Positions 53,849-63,573 of a stretch of 64,000 nt of DNA are shown here, piece by piece. This DNA is from Clostridium_AI sp964409685 (GTDB lineage Bacteria; Bacillota; Clostridia; Lachnospirales; Lachnospiraceae): the NCBI GenBank assembly GCA_964409685.1, contig CAYPEJ010000002.1:1-64000 (forward strand), given 5' to 3'. Below the pieces are notes generated by a model. The model did no database searches, was not told where the DNA came from, and worked only from the letters and a program-made list of their open reading frames with translations. Position numbers and translations under genes: made by a program. The stretch's first letter is position 1. The number at the start of each line of letters is the position of its first letter.

Positions 53849-53875
53849 TAAGGTTAACTTGAAAATGGGTGATAT
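53849..53875 (+). promoter_or_regulatory. Sigma-D (sigma-28)-like promoter of the second chemoreceptor
   Basis: TAAG (53849-53852), exactly 15 bases, then GGTGATAT (53868-53875), against the flagellar/chemotaxis consensus TAAA-N15-GCCGATAT. The spacing is right and 9 of 12 bases agree. TATAAT is also embedded (53873-53878), so sigma-A use cannot be excluded. Confidence 0.45.
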
Positions 53876-53956
53876 AATTATTGAATTAAATAAGGGGAAA
53901 AGCATGTTCCTTAATTTTGATTTATACAATTAATTATAGTGGACAGGAGGAGTTTT

Positions 53957-55435
53957 ATGGAATTAACAAAAAAGCAATATAAAAGAGCAAATCGTGTAAT
54001 GCAAATTAGTCTTTTGGTTTTATGTTTTTTAATGATTTTAACAAGTATAGGATATTTAGGAGTGGAAGAAAGCCGAAGTAAAGGGACTTTTCTTTTAGTA
54101 GTTTATATTTGTAGTGGTGTTGTAATTTTTATTGTCAATAGAATTTTTGCAGAAAGTAAAAAGGCAATGAGAATTATGCTAGTCACATGGGGAATTATGT
54201 GTGTAATTTGTACATATGCAGTTGGTGTTGGTCAGATGTATGCAATTGGTTATTGTATTATGATGGCAAGTATTTTGTACATCAATACGAAAGTGACAAT
54301 TATTCTTAATACATTTACGACCATAACCTATTTATCTAATATTATTTTTACTGTAATGATGAGAAGTCAAGATGTTGATATGAATAAATATTCTGTCCTG
54401 ATTATTATGACGCCACTTGTCTTTGTCGTTACAGCTATGATTACAAAATTATTTCATCAATTAACTATTGAAAATGGTCAATCATTAGAAAGAAAAATAG
54501 AGCAGCAAGCGAAGTTAGTGAACGAAGTGTCTTCAACAACCAATGAAGTTGCGGATATTTTTGTAGAGCTAGTAGAAAATTTAGCGATCATTAATGAGCA
54601 AGCAGATAGAAATAGAACATCTATGAGTAATGTTGCGGATAGTATGGAATGTACAGCAGAGGAGATACAGAACCAAGCTTTATCCACAAGCAATATTCAA
54701 AAGATTATTAGTGATACAGAGAAAAGAGCAAATATAGTTAGCCAAACAGCACATGATGTGTTAGATAATGTCAATGTAGGTGTGGATTTATCCAATACAG
54801 TTAGTGAACATTCAGGAAAAGTAAATATGTGTACTAGCAAAATGTCGGATATGATGCATGTATTATCTACAAAGGTAAATGATGTGTCAACTATTGTGGA
54901 AACTATTTTAAATATATCGGATCAAACCAATCTATTAGCACTGAATGCTTCAATAGAGGCAGCAAGAGCTGGGGAAGCAGGTCGTGGTTTTGCAGTGGTT
55001 GCAGAAGAGATTCGTGTATTGTCAGAAGATACACGACAGTCTACTTCAAAGATTACAGATATCATAAATGATTTAACTCTAGCTGCAAATGATACATTAG
55101 GAATATTAGAAGAGTCTGTTGTAAGTATAAAAGTACAAAGTGAAAAAGTAGATGAGATGAATCAAAACTTTACAAAAACAGGAACAGACATTAACAATTT
55201 AATTAAATTACTTGATGAAATTCAAGCAGATATTTCAGTATTGTATAGTTCAAATCAAGTGATTGTGGATGCAATTAGTCAACTTTCTGGTACAACAGAG
55301 GAGGTTTCTGCAGTATCACAAGAAGGATTAGATATAAGTAATACAATTATGGATAAAATGACTGAATTCAATCAATTAATTGAGACGGTTAAAGATTTAG
55401 TATTTTCGCTTGAAAAAGTAATTAAAAATCAATAA
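53957..55435 (+). CDS. Membrane chemoreceptor with multi-helix N-terminus
   Basis: A 492-residue methyl-accepting chemotaxis protein. The N-terminal 170 residues form about six membrane helices with no large outer domain, so it probably senses something in or near the membrane or an internal signal. No HAMP domain is clear. The signalling coil carries ISDQTNLLALNASIEAARAGEAGRGFAVVAEEIR. Start at 53957 follows AGGAGGAG; a GTG six codons earlier is rejected. A sigma-D-like promoter lies about 80 bases upstream. Confidence 0.88.
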   Translation: MELTKKQYKRANRVMQISLLVLCFLMILTSIGYLGVEESRSKGTFLLVVYICSGVVIFIVNRIFAESKKAMRIMLVTWGIMCVICTYAVGVGQMYAIGYCIMMASILYINTKVTIILNTFTTITYLSNIIFTVMMRSQDVDMNKYSVLIIMTPLVFVVTAMITKLFHQLTIENGQSLERKIEQQAKLVNEVSSTTNEVADIFVELVENLAIINEQADRNRTSMSNVADSMECTAEEIQNQALSTSNIQKIISDTEKRANIVSQTAHDVLDNVNVGVDLSNTVSEHSGKVNMCTSKMSDMMHVLSTKVNDVSTIVETILNISDQTNLLALNASIEAARAGEAGRGFAVVAEEIRVLSEDTRQSTSKITDIINDLTLAANDTLGILEESVVSIKVQSEKVDEMNQNFTKTGTDINNLIKLLDEIQADISVLYSSNQVIVDAISQLSGTTEEVSAVSQEGLDISNTIMDKMTEFNQLIETVKDLVFSLEKVIKNQ

Positions 55436-55531
55436 ATATGTATATGTAATAGCTATCTGATTCCAATGTTTCATGATAAGCTTGGATGAATCGATAAACC
55501 CTTGATGCAGAGAAATGAAGGGAGTAATAGA

Positions 55532-56845
55532 ATGACGAAGAGGGGAAGCAAGGAGCTTGTATTATTTTTATTCATTACAACAATAGTTCTTTCGGGATGT
55601 TCCAAAACGATAAGTAGTTCAGGGCAAATAGAAACAGAAGAGCCTTTCACAACTAGTATAGAAGAGGCGGAAAGCAGTGCTGTCACGGAAGAGTCTGTAA
55701 AAGAATATGTGAAACAAAATCAAGAGCAGTATCAAACACTTTTTGAAGAATTAGAGGATAGTGAAATACATATAGATACAAGAGAATTAAAAGAACAGAG
55801 TTATTATTTTTTATCATATATTCGAACAGGAGACTGGAGTACATCGCTATATCTCGTTCATGAAGAAGAAGATAGAATTACAGGAATTGATTATATTTTA
55901 GAAGGTGCAACGGAATATTTTCAATATGATTTGATTTCGATTTCAGAAGGAGAATTTGTATCGGTTTATACAGCAGATTACATGGGGAATGGAAACTTAG
56001 CATTATTGAATCTGGAAAGACTATCAGGTAGAAATGTGTCAAGCATTCCAGACTATGAATTTTATGCAATTGATAGTCATTATGAGCAGATGCAGTTTAA
56101 TAATTCACCTGTTATATCAAGTGTGTTTGAAGGTGGTATCTTATTACCAAAATATGAAGATGTGAATCAAGATGGACATACAGATGTTATATTGCAAGGT
56201 ATTATGGAACAGTATGAATATGATGCAGAAACAGATATGCAGAATCTAAAGAGAAGATTAGATGTGTACCAGATCTACCAATATAGCGAAGAATTGGGAG
56301 CATTCTGTTTGGCAACAGGGGAAGATTTGCGAGAGAAACGACAAGTTTCTTTATGTGATAGCGTTATCAATAATCATGAACTATTGAATGACTCATTATG
56401 TTCAGAATATAAAGTTCAAGACATATATCAATATAGTGGAAAACCGAAGAAACTGATTACTCAGAAATGTGACGAGGGGATGTATCGTCATTACATGGTG
56501 TATGATGGAATTATTTATATTGTTCATGGTGAGAAAGCAATAGATGAGATGCAGTACATAGACTATGTTATTCTTACAAATGAAATCTTCTCGTTGTCCA
56601 TAGGGATTCAAGTTGGAATGGAAGAGAGGGAGCTTGCCGACACTGGACTATATTTTGAGTCATTTGAAAATGGCGATGATTTAGATAGTGAACTGTTAAG
56701 TGGTAAAACAGGGTACCTTAGAAAAATGAAGATAAAATATGATACGATTTACTATGCAGAGGGAAGTTTTGAAGATAATATAGCCTTAGCAGTAATTGTT
56801 CATGATGGAAAAATAGTACGAATTGCAACTGACAAGTTATATTAA
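55532..56845 (+). CDS. Predicted lipoprotein of unknown function
   Basis: A 437-residue exported lipoprotein, with a basic start, hydrophobic stretch and lipobox IVLSGC, and a Ser/Thr/Glu-rich spacer after the cysteine. DVNQDGHTDVILQG (about residues 219-232) resembles the calcium-binding FG-GAP/VCBS type motif, also seen in the lipoprotein at 1361-1972. No enzyme family recognised. Start at 55532 follows GAAGGGAG. It follows the chemoreceptor by about 95 bases with no terminator between. Confidence 0.65.
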   Translation: MTKRGSKELVLFLFITTIVLSGCSKTISSSGQIETEEPFTTSIEEAESSAVTEESVKEYVKQNQEQYQTLFEELEDSEIHIDTRELKEQSYYFLSYIRTGDWSTSLYLVHEEEDRITGIDYILEGATEYFQYDLISISEGEFVSVYTADYMGNGNLALLNLERLSGRNVSSIPDYEFYAIDSHYEQMQFNNSPVISSVFEGGILLPKYEDVNQDGHTDVILQGIMEQYEYDAETDMQNLKRRLDVYQIYQYSEELGAFCLATGEDLREKRQVSLCDSVINNHELLNDSLCSEYKVQDIYQYSGKPKKLITQKCDEGMYRHYMVYDGIIYIVHGEKAIDEMQYIDYVILTNEIFSLSIGIQVGMEERELADTGLYFESFENGDDLDSELLSGKTGYLRKMKIKYDTIYYAEGSFEDNIALAVIVHDGKIVRIATDKLY

Positions 56846-56898
56846 ATTCCGCAACAATTAAAATTTATTATGCATAGAATACATTACTATTAGTACAT

Positions 56899-56934
56899 AA
56901 AAAGCCACTGGTGACTTGATGTCCCAGTGGCTTT
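56899..56934. terminator. Terminator between convergent genes
   Basis: AAAGCCACTGG (56901-56911) pairs exactly with CCAGTGGCTTT (56924-56934). A-rich and T-rich flanks on either side suit termination from both the lipoprotein and the aldo/keto reductase genes. Confidence 0.8.
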
Positions 56935-56944
56935 CAATTCCATG

Positions 56945-57937
56945 TTATCCAACAATATCATCAATCATTTTTAATTCTTCTAATGTAAAGTTCGTATTCT
57001 TTACAGACTCCACATTATCTATAATCTGTTCAGGGCGACTTGCACCAATAATAACAGATGTAATGCGTTCATCTCTTAAAATCCAAGAAAGTGCCATCTG
57101 TGAAAGTTTTTGTCCACGATTCTGAGCAATATGGTTTAAAGATTGTAATTTTTTAATCATTACATCGTCTAATTCATCTTGAATCCATGTACGTCCTTTT
57201 CCAATTCGGGAATCCGTAGGAACGCCATTTAAATATCGATCTGTTAGCAATCCCTGATAAAGAGGAGAGAAGACAGCCAATCCAAACCCTTCCTCGACTG
57301 CAAAGATATCTAATCCATCTCGCTCAATCCAGCGATTTAACATAGAATAGGAAGGTTGATTTACAATATATGGAGTTCTTAGTTCTTTAAAGATATTCAT
57401 AATCTCGGCGGTCTGTTCTTTGGTATAGTTAGAAATTCCAACATAGAGAGCTTTTCCCTGACGTACAATATGATCCAATGCTTCTGCAGTTTCTTCCAAA
57501 GGTGTATTGGGATCAAAGATATGATGATAGTAAATATCAACATAGTCTAAACCTAGACGTTTTAAACTTTGATCGAGAGATGAAATTAGATATTTACGGC
57601 TACCGTTTCGCTCACCATAAGGACCAGGCCACATATCATATCCTGCCTTTGTCGTAATTACCATTTCATCACGGTAAGTACGCATTCCACGGTCTAATAT
57701 CTTTTTGAAATTTTCTTCTGCCGATCCATTATAAGGATTTCCATAATTATTGGCAATATCAAAGCAAGTAATTCCTAAATCGAATGCAGTGTGACACATT
57801 TTTTCCATATTGGAAAAAGAGTCGGTATAACCAAAGTTTTGCCAAAGTCCAAGTGATATGGCAGACATTTTAAGACCACTGCGACCGCAACGATTGTAAA
57901 CCATGGAATTGTAGCGAGTTTCATTTGCTATGTACAT
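56945..57937 (-). CDS. Aldo/keto reductase, YghZ-like
   Basis: A 330-residue NADPH-dependent reductase of the YghZ (L-glyceraldehyde 3-phosphate reductase)/Kv-beta-like group. FDIANNYGNPYNGSAEENF with the catalytic Asp and Tyr, TTKAGY (Lys) and YYHHIFDP (His) supply the tetrad. In YghZ-like enzymes this handles toxic aldehydes such as methylglyoxal. ATG at 57937 has GGAGG eight bases upstream; the TTG five codons earlier overlaps that site and is rejected. It is divergent from the fucosidase operon. Confidence 0.88.
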   Translation of the reverse strand: MYIANETRYNSMVYNRCGRSGLKMSAISLGLWQNFGYTDSFSNMEKMCHTAFDLGITCFDIANNYGNPYNGSAEENFKKILDRGMRTYRDEMVITTKAGYDMWPGPYGERNGSRKYLISSLDQSLKRLGLDYVDIYYHHIFDPNTPLEETAEALDHIVRQGKALYVGISNYTKEQTAEIMNIFKELRTPYIVNQPSYSMLNRWIERDGLDIFAVEEGFGLAVFSPLYQGLLTDRYLNGVPTDSRIGKGRTWIQDELDDVMIKKLQSLNHIAQNRGQKLSQMALSWILRDERITSVIIGASRPEQIIDNVESVKNTNFTLEELKMIDDIVG

Positions 57938-58078
57938 ATAGATTTCCTCCAAGTATTTGATAGTATTATCATATATGGAGCTAGAAAGAACGTCAATGAA
58001 ATATTTGATTCTTAGGTATCTAAAATTCGTGGTATTTTTTATGGGATTTCATTGGTATATGGAAAAAACAAAAAAAGA

Positions 58079-58084
58079 TATAAT
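58079..58084 (+). promoter_or_regulatory. Possible -10 box of the fucosidase operon
   Basis: A perfect TATAAT (58079-58084) about 48 bases before the fucosidase start. No convincing -35 is seen at 17 bases, which would fit an operon needing an activator. Confidence 0.35.
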
Positions 58085-58131
58085 AGGTAAGAATGAAAAT
58101 AGAAAAAGAGTTGGTGATAGGAGATGAAATT

Positions 58132-59598
58132 ATGAAAAAATATTTAGATGAAATTGAAAAAGTAATTGAACAAGGACCATATGAACCAACATGGAGTTCT
58201 TTATCCAAATGGAGGGTTCCAACATGGTTCCAAGAAAAGAAATTTGGAATTTTTATTCATTGGGGATTATACAGTGTACCAGCCAATTCCAATGAATGGT
58301 ATTCTAGAAATATGTACATAAAGGGCATGCCAGCATATGAACATCATATTAAAACATATGGAGCGCAAAAAGATTTCGGATATAAAGATTTTATTCCTAT
58401 GTTTACAGCAGAAAAATTTAACCCAAAAGAATGGGCAAAATTAATTAAAGAAACAGGGGCGCAGTATGTATTTCCAGTAGCAGAGCATCATGATGGATTC
58501 CAGATGTATAAAAGTGAAATTTCCAAGTGGAATGCTTACGAGATGGGACCAAAGAGAGATATTCTGGGAGAATTGAAAGAAGCATTTGAAGAAGAAGGAT
58601 TGGTATTCTGTACTTCTTCGCACCGTGCAGAACATTGGTTTTTCATGGGACATGGGAAAGAATTTGATAGTGATATCAAAGATCCTATGCAACGTGGTGA
58701 CTTTTATTGGCCAGCAATGCCAGAGCCAGATAATCAAGCATTACAAAGTGAACCATATCCAACAGAAGAATTTTTAAATGATTGGTTAATTCGTACTTGT
58801 GAGTTAATTGACTCCTATCAACCAAAGATATTATATTTTGATTGGTGGATTCAACACGAAGCATTTAAGCCATATTTATTAAAATTAGCAGCATATTATT
58901 ATAATCGAGGAGTAGAATGGGGGACACCTACCGCAATTTGCTATAAACATGACGCTATGATGTTCGGTAGTGGTATTATCGAAGTAGAACGTGGTGGATT
59001 TGCAGACGCAAAACCATACGCATGGCAAACCGATACAGCAGTAGCACACAATTCATGGTGTTATACGGATACATTAGATTACAAAACAACAAAAGAGATT
59101 GTATGGAAGTTAATAGATGTAGTCAGTAAAAATGGTAATCTTCTTTTAAATATCGGACCAAAAGCGGACGGTACTATTCCAGAAGGTGATTTGAAGATTA
59201 TGAAAGAATTAGGTGCTTGGATGGATGTAAACCACGAAGCAATCTACAATTCTAAGACATGGAGAAAAGCAAAAGAAGGTCCAACAAAAGATTCCGAAGG
59301 ACAATTTATGGATAGTCAAGCACAAGGTTATACAAGTGAAGATTTTCGTTTTACAGTAGCAAATGGCGCCTTATATGCATTTGCTCTAGAATATCCAGAA
59401 GACGGACAAGTTGTGATTAAATCACTAGCACATTCCAAAGACCAGAACGTACCAGAATTCCACGGTTTGATTAAAAATGTATCGGTTCTTGGCTTTGATG
59501 AAACTCCAGAATATCATGTATCCGATGAAGGATTGCATATTAAAACTAAAAATGTGAAGAGTACGTTGCCAGTTGTATTTAAAATTGAAATGATCTAG
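58132..59598 (+). CDS. Alpha-L-fucosidase, GH29
   Basis: A 488-residue GH29 fucosidase without signal peptide, so it acts inside the cell on imported fucosylated sugars. WFQEKKFGIFIHWGLYSVPA, AEHHDGFQMYKS and GNLLLNIGPKADGTIP are hallmark stretches. The nucleophile should be D237 in LYFDWW. A small C-terminal beta-sandwich ends the protein. Start at 58132 follows TAGGAGA; an in-frame ATG 39 bases upstream is poorer. It is 11 bases ahead of the GH42 gene, clearly one operon. Confidence 0.9.
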   Translation: MKKYLDEIEKVIEQGPYEPTWSSLSKWRVPTWFQEKKFGIFIHWGLYSVPANSNEWYSRNMYIKGMPAYEHHIKTYGAQKDFGYKDFIPMFTAEKFNPKEWAKLIKETGAQYVFPVAEHHDGFQMYKSEISKWNAYEMGPKRDILGELKEAFEEEGLVFCTSSHRAEHWFFMGHGKEFDSDIKDPMQRGDFYWPAMPEPDNQALQSEPYPTEEFLNDWLIRTCELIDSYQPKILYFDWWIQHEAFKPYLLKLAAYYYNRGVEWGTPTAICYKHDAMMFGSGIIEVERGGFADAKPYAWQTDTAVAHNSWCYTDTLDYKTTKEIVWKLIDVVSKNGNLLLNIGPKADGTIPEGDLKIMKELGAWMDVNHEAIYNSKTWRKAKEGPTKDSEGQFMDSQAQGYTSEDFRFTVANGALYAFALEYPEDGQVVIKSLAHSKDQNVPEFHGLIKNVSVLGFDETPEYHVSDEGLHIKTKNVKSTLPVVFKIEMI

Positions 59599-59609
59599 GA
59601 GGAAGTAAC

Positions 59610-61625
59610 ATGGCAGAAAGAATATGGAATCATAACAAATTATCATTTGGTGGAGATTATAATCCAGAACAGTGGCCAGAAGAAGTATGGGAAGAAGATA
59701 TGCGCCTTTTTAAATTGGCACATATTGATACCGTAACATTAAATGTATTCTCATGGGCAAAATTGCAACCAGATGAAAATACATATACATTTGAACAATT
59801 AGACAAAATCATGAATATGGCAAGAGACAATGGATTGAAAGTGGTTCTTGCAACAGCAACCGCAGCACATCCGGCTTGGATGGCAAGAAAATATCCAGAG
59901 ATTCTTCGTACCGAAGCAAATGGTGCAAGACGAAAATTCGGAAGTCGTCACAATAGTTGTCCAAATAGTCTTGTATATCAAAAATATGCGGTTCGCTTAG
60001 CAGAAAAATTAGCAGAACGTTATAAGGACTATGACAATATCGTTGCATGGCATGTATCCAATGAGTATGGAGCAGAATGTTACTGTGAAAATTGTGAAAA
60101 AGCCTTCCGTGTATGGGTAAAAGACCGTTACAAAACAATTGATGAAGTAAATCGTGCATGGAATACAGCATTTTGGGGACATACATTCTATGATTTTGAT
60201 GACATACAACTTCCAAGTTATTTAACCGAACACTGGGGAAATGAACGATCTACCTTCCAAGGAATTTCCCTAGATTATAGAAGATTTAATTCCGATAGCA
60301 TGTTAAATGTATATAGAATGGAGCATGAAGCCATTAAGAAGATTACGCCGAATATCCCAATCACAACAAATCTTATGGGCTTCTATAAACCACTAGATTA
60401 TCAAAAATGGGCAAGATATATGGACTTTGCGTCTTGGGATAACTATCCATCTTATAATGACTCCGTTGCAAGATGTGCAATGAATCATGATTTAATTAGA
60501 GGTTTAAAAGGTGGAAAATCCTTTATTCTTATGGAACAAACACCTAGTACAACTAACTGGCAACCATATAATGCGCTAAAACGTCCAGGTGTACTAAGAT
60601 TACAAAGCTATCAAGCGGTAGCACATGGTTCAGATTCTATTATGTTCTTCCAGATGCGACAAAGTATTGGAGCATGTGAAAAATATCACGGTGCAGTAAT
60701 CGCTCACTGTGGTCATGAAAATACAAGAGTATTCCGTGAACTAACCCAGATAGGAGAAGAATTAGAGACTATCGGTGATTGTTTCTTAGGAGCAAGAGGT
60801 ATGGCGAAAGTAGCCATCGTATTTGACTGGGATAACTGGTGGGCAATTGAATATTCTGCAGGGCCAACAGTAGAATTAAAATATCATGACGAATGTTTGA
60901 AATATTATACAGCTTTACATGATAAGAACATCGCAGCAGATATTATAAGCGTAGAAGATGATTTATCTCAATATGATATTGTAATTGCACCAGTATTGTA
61001 CATGACAAAAGGCAATTATGATGAAAAGATAAAAGAATATGTAAAACAAGGAGGAACATTTGTAACAACATTCTTTAGTGGATTCGTAGATGAAAATGAT
61101 TTAGTTGTCACAGGTGGTTATCCAGGGAAATTAAGAGATTTATTAGGAATCTGGATCGAAGAAAGCGATGCATTACCACCAGAATTCTGCAATCATTTTG
61201 ATTTTGAAGGAAAAGAATATACATGTGAACTACTTTGCGACTTAATGCATTTAGAAGGTGCAGAGTCCCTAGCACAATACAAAGAAGATTTTTATGCAGG
61301 CATGCCAGTCATTACAAAAAATGCATATGGAGAAGGGGCTGCTTATTATGTAGGTACACGCTCCAATGAAGGTTTCTATGCAGACTTTATTGAAAAATTG
61401 TGCAAAGAGAAAAACGTAGAAAAGGAAGCAGAAGTTCCATATGGTGTGGAAGCTGTGAGAAGAAAAACAGATGAACATGAATTCTTATTCCTATTAAATC
61501 ATACAGAAGAGACAGTAAATGTAGAAGTTTCGCAAAATTGTTTCGAAATTATTACGAAAAGGCAGTATAATAAAGGAGAGACAATAGCCCTTACCAAGAA
61601 GGATGTTGTAATATTACAAATATAA
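59610..61625 (+). CDS. Beta-galactosidase, GH42
   Basis: A 671-residue GH42 beta-galactosidase, cytosolic. SFGGDYNPEQWPEEVWEED at the start, the acid/base E152 in HVSNEYG, the nucleophile E309 in LMEQTPS and zinc cysteines in CYCENC are present. The trimerisation and C-terminal domains follow. Together with the fucosidase it could take apart fucosyl-galactosides such as host or plant glycan fragments. ATG follows TAGGAGGAAG. The next gene, a sensor kinase, begins 12 bases after the stop. Confidence 0.92.
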   Translation: MAERIWNHNKLSFGGDYNPEQWPEEVWEEDMRLFKLAHIDTVTLNVFSWAKLQPDENTYTFEQLDKIMNMARDNGLKVVLATATAAHPAWMARKYPEILRTEANGARRKFGSRHNSCPNSLVYQKYAVRLAEKLAERYKDYDNIVAWHVSNEYGAECYCENCEKAFRVWVKDRYKTIDEVNRAWNTAFWGHTFYDFDDIQLPSYLTEHWGNERSTFQGISLDYRRFNSDSMLNVYRMEHEAIKKITPNIPITTNLMGFYKPLDYQKWARYMDFASWDNYPSYNDSVARCAMNHDLIRGLKGGKSFILMEQTPSTTNWQPYNALKRPGVLRLQSYQAVAHGSDSIMFFQMRQSIGACEKYHGAVIAHCGHENTRVFRELTQIGEELETIGDCFLGARGMAKVAIVFDWDNWWAIEYSAGPTVELKYHDECLKYYTALHDKNIAADIISVEDDLSQYDIVIAPVLYMTKGNYDEKIKEYVKQGGTFVTTFFSGFVDENDLVVTGGYPGKLRDLLGIWIEESDALPPEFCNHFDFEGKEYTCELLCDLMHLEGAESLAQYKEDFYAGMPVITKNAYGEGAAYYVGTRSNEGFYADFIEKLCKEKNVEKEAEVPYGVEAVRRKTDEHEFLFLLNHTEETVNVEVSQNCFEIITKRQYNKGETIALTKKDVVILQI

Positions 61626-61637
61626 GAGGGGATGCAT

Positions 61638-63431
61638 TTGCTTCAAAAATTAAAATTACTGTTACGCAATATTAAAATACGAGAAAAAATGATACTGATC
61701 TATTTCTTTGGTGGGATTCTTCCTATGTTGGTTGTTATTTTATATAACAACCACGCCACCAAAGATATTTTAATTAAACAATCTATGGAGTCGGAAGTCG
61801 CGGAGCTTTCTTTAATTAAAGATGGAATTTATGAGAAGATTCGAATGGTTTCTGATGTTTCAAAAAATATGTATTTTGATCCGATGATTGAAAAAATCGC
61901 ATTTACCCAATATGAAAGTTATCAAGAATTATTAGATGATTACTACAGTTATACAAAGATTTCCGATAGTTTAAGTGATTATTATCAGGATATTGCGTCC
62001 ATTAAGATTTATTTAGACAATGAGACGATTTCTAATAATTCTAATTTTATGCTGGCTACAGAAGAGATTAAAAGTCAGGAATGGTACCAAGGAACGCTAA
62101 ACCAAAGAGGAAATGTGTACTGGTCATACATAAATGATGTTATTTCAAAGAAAAAATGTCTTCGCTTATCGAGAGTGTTGTATACAGAAGACATGGAGCA
62201 AGTTGGAGTTTTGTCTATTGTTTTACAAAATAAGAGAACAGAATTGCCAATTTCTAATCGAAAGAATAAAACGGCCCTTGTATACAATAATGAAGAAATT
62301 GTACATGCCAATTTTGACAAGGAAAATTATTTTGAGATTTTGGATATCGTACAAGACTATGATGAAGATGTGCACTATGGAAAAGTCATCTATGAGCAAC
62401 AAGATTGCTTTATGGTTATGGTAAAAGTGAAGCCAGATTTTTCGGAGAATTATTTTACGTTAGTGAGTGTTGAGCCATATAGTGAGATTGTAGAAGGTGT
62501 TAATAAGACTAGCTTGACGGAATGTTTACCATTTTTACTTTGCATTGTATTAACCTGCTTTTTGATTAGTGTGTTTTCTGATCATTTTAGTAGACAGATT
62601 AATCAATTCCGAGAAACAATGCACGAGGCAGCCACAGGCACCTACAAAGATATTCATCATTTAGATGGAAAAGATGAATTAAGTATGTTGTATGAAGATC
62701 TGAATATAATGATTCAAGATATGCAAGGGTTAATGGAAAAGGTGGTTACCGAACAGGTGCAGAAGGAACAGTTAAATTCACGTCAGCGAGAAGTAGAATT
62801 TAAAATGCTTGCAAGTCAGATTAATCCACACTTTTTATACAATACATTAGAAACGATCCGTATGCAGGCAATTGTAAATAAACAGTCTGATATTGCAGAT
62901 TTAGCTAAGATGCTTGCTAAGATTATGCGTCGTAATATACAGGTAAGTGAGAGACTAGTATCTCTAGAATCAGAGCTAAAGCTGGTGGAGTATTATTTAA
63001 AAATACAGTATTATCGTTTTAGCGATCGAATTCAATCTGAGATTATCGTAGAGGATAATGTAGACCAAGAATGTTTGATTATGCCATTAATTATTCAGCC
63101 ATTAGTGGAAAATGCATTTGTTCACGGATTAGAATCCAGAGAGACAGACGGATTACTTACGATTCATGTTTCAGTTGATGAATGTCTAATAATTCGGGTA
63201 AAAGATAATGGAGCAGGTATAACAGAAGAAAGGCTAGAAGAGATTGAAACAAATTTAAATGATTATGAGAATTTAGATCGTACTCATATTGGAATCTGTA
63301 ATGTAAATCAGCGAATTAAGCTACAATATGGCGAAAATTACGGTTTGTCTATAAATAGTAAGAAAGATGACGGAACTTTGGTTATTATTCGCATACCTGT
63401 GGTGAAAAATGAAAATTATAATGAAAAGTAG
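61638..63431 (+). CDS. YesM-type sensor histidine kinase
   Basis: A 597-residue membrane kinase. Helix 1 is at about 16-38, an outer sensing domain of about 240 residues follows, helix 2 is near 298-318, then HAMP, His_kinase with the phospho-acceptor H398 in INPHFLYN, and HATPase (LVENAFVHG, VKDNGAGI). Such kinases normally pair with an AraC-type YesN regulator to switch on carbohydrate uptake and breakdown. No regulator gene follows directly, so it lies beyond the window or elsewhere. TTG at 61638 is six bases after AGAGGGG; the ATG at 61632 directly abuts that site and is less likely. Cotranscribed with the two glycosidases. Confidence 0.88.
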   Translation: MLQKLKLLLRNIKIREKMILIYFFGGILPMLVVILYNNHATKDILIKQSMESEVAELSLIKDGIYEKIRMVSDVSKNMYFDPMIEKIAFTQYESYQELLDDYYSYTKISDSLSDYYQDIASIKIYLDNETISNNSNFMLATEEIKSQEWYQGTLNQRGNVYWSYINDVISKKKCLRLSRVLYTEDMEQVGVLSIVLQNKRTELPISNRKNKTALVYNNEEIVHANFDKENYFEILDIVQDYDEDVHYGKVIYEQQDCFMVMVKVKPDFSENYFTLVSVEPYSEIVEGVNKTSLTECLPFLLCIVLTCFLISVFSDHFSRQINQFRETMHEAATGTYKDIHHLDGKDELSMLYEDLNIMIQDMQGLMEKVVTEQVQKEQLNSRQREVEFKMLASQINPHFLYNTLETIRMQAIVNKQSDIADLAKMLAKIMRRNIQVSERLVSLESELKLVEYYLKIQYYRFSDRIQSEIIVEDNVDQECLIMPLIIQPLVENAFVHGLESRETDGLLTIHVSVDECLIIRVKDNGAGITEERLEEIETNLNDYENLDRTHIGICNVNQRIKLQYGENYGLSINSKKDDGTLVIIRIPVVKNENYNEK

Positions 63432-63573
63432 ATAAGATATCTAAATATATCATCAAAAAAATAGGGTAATTTGTATAGATATTTTTGTGTATTCAAAATA
63501 ATAAATTAATTTTATAATTAAGCCATAATTTGAATGATTCAAAATATGAGTTACAGGAGAGGAGAGAAAAAAG

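Noticed and set aside
59809..60216. Minus-strand open frame opposite the GH42 gene
   Set aside because: The GH42 catalytic residues are encoded on the plus strand here, and the antisense peptide resembles no protein.
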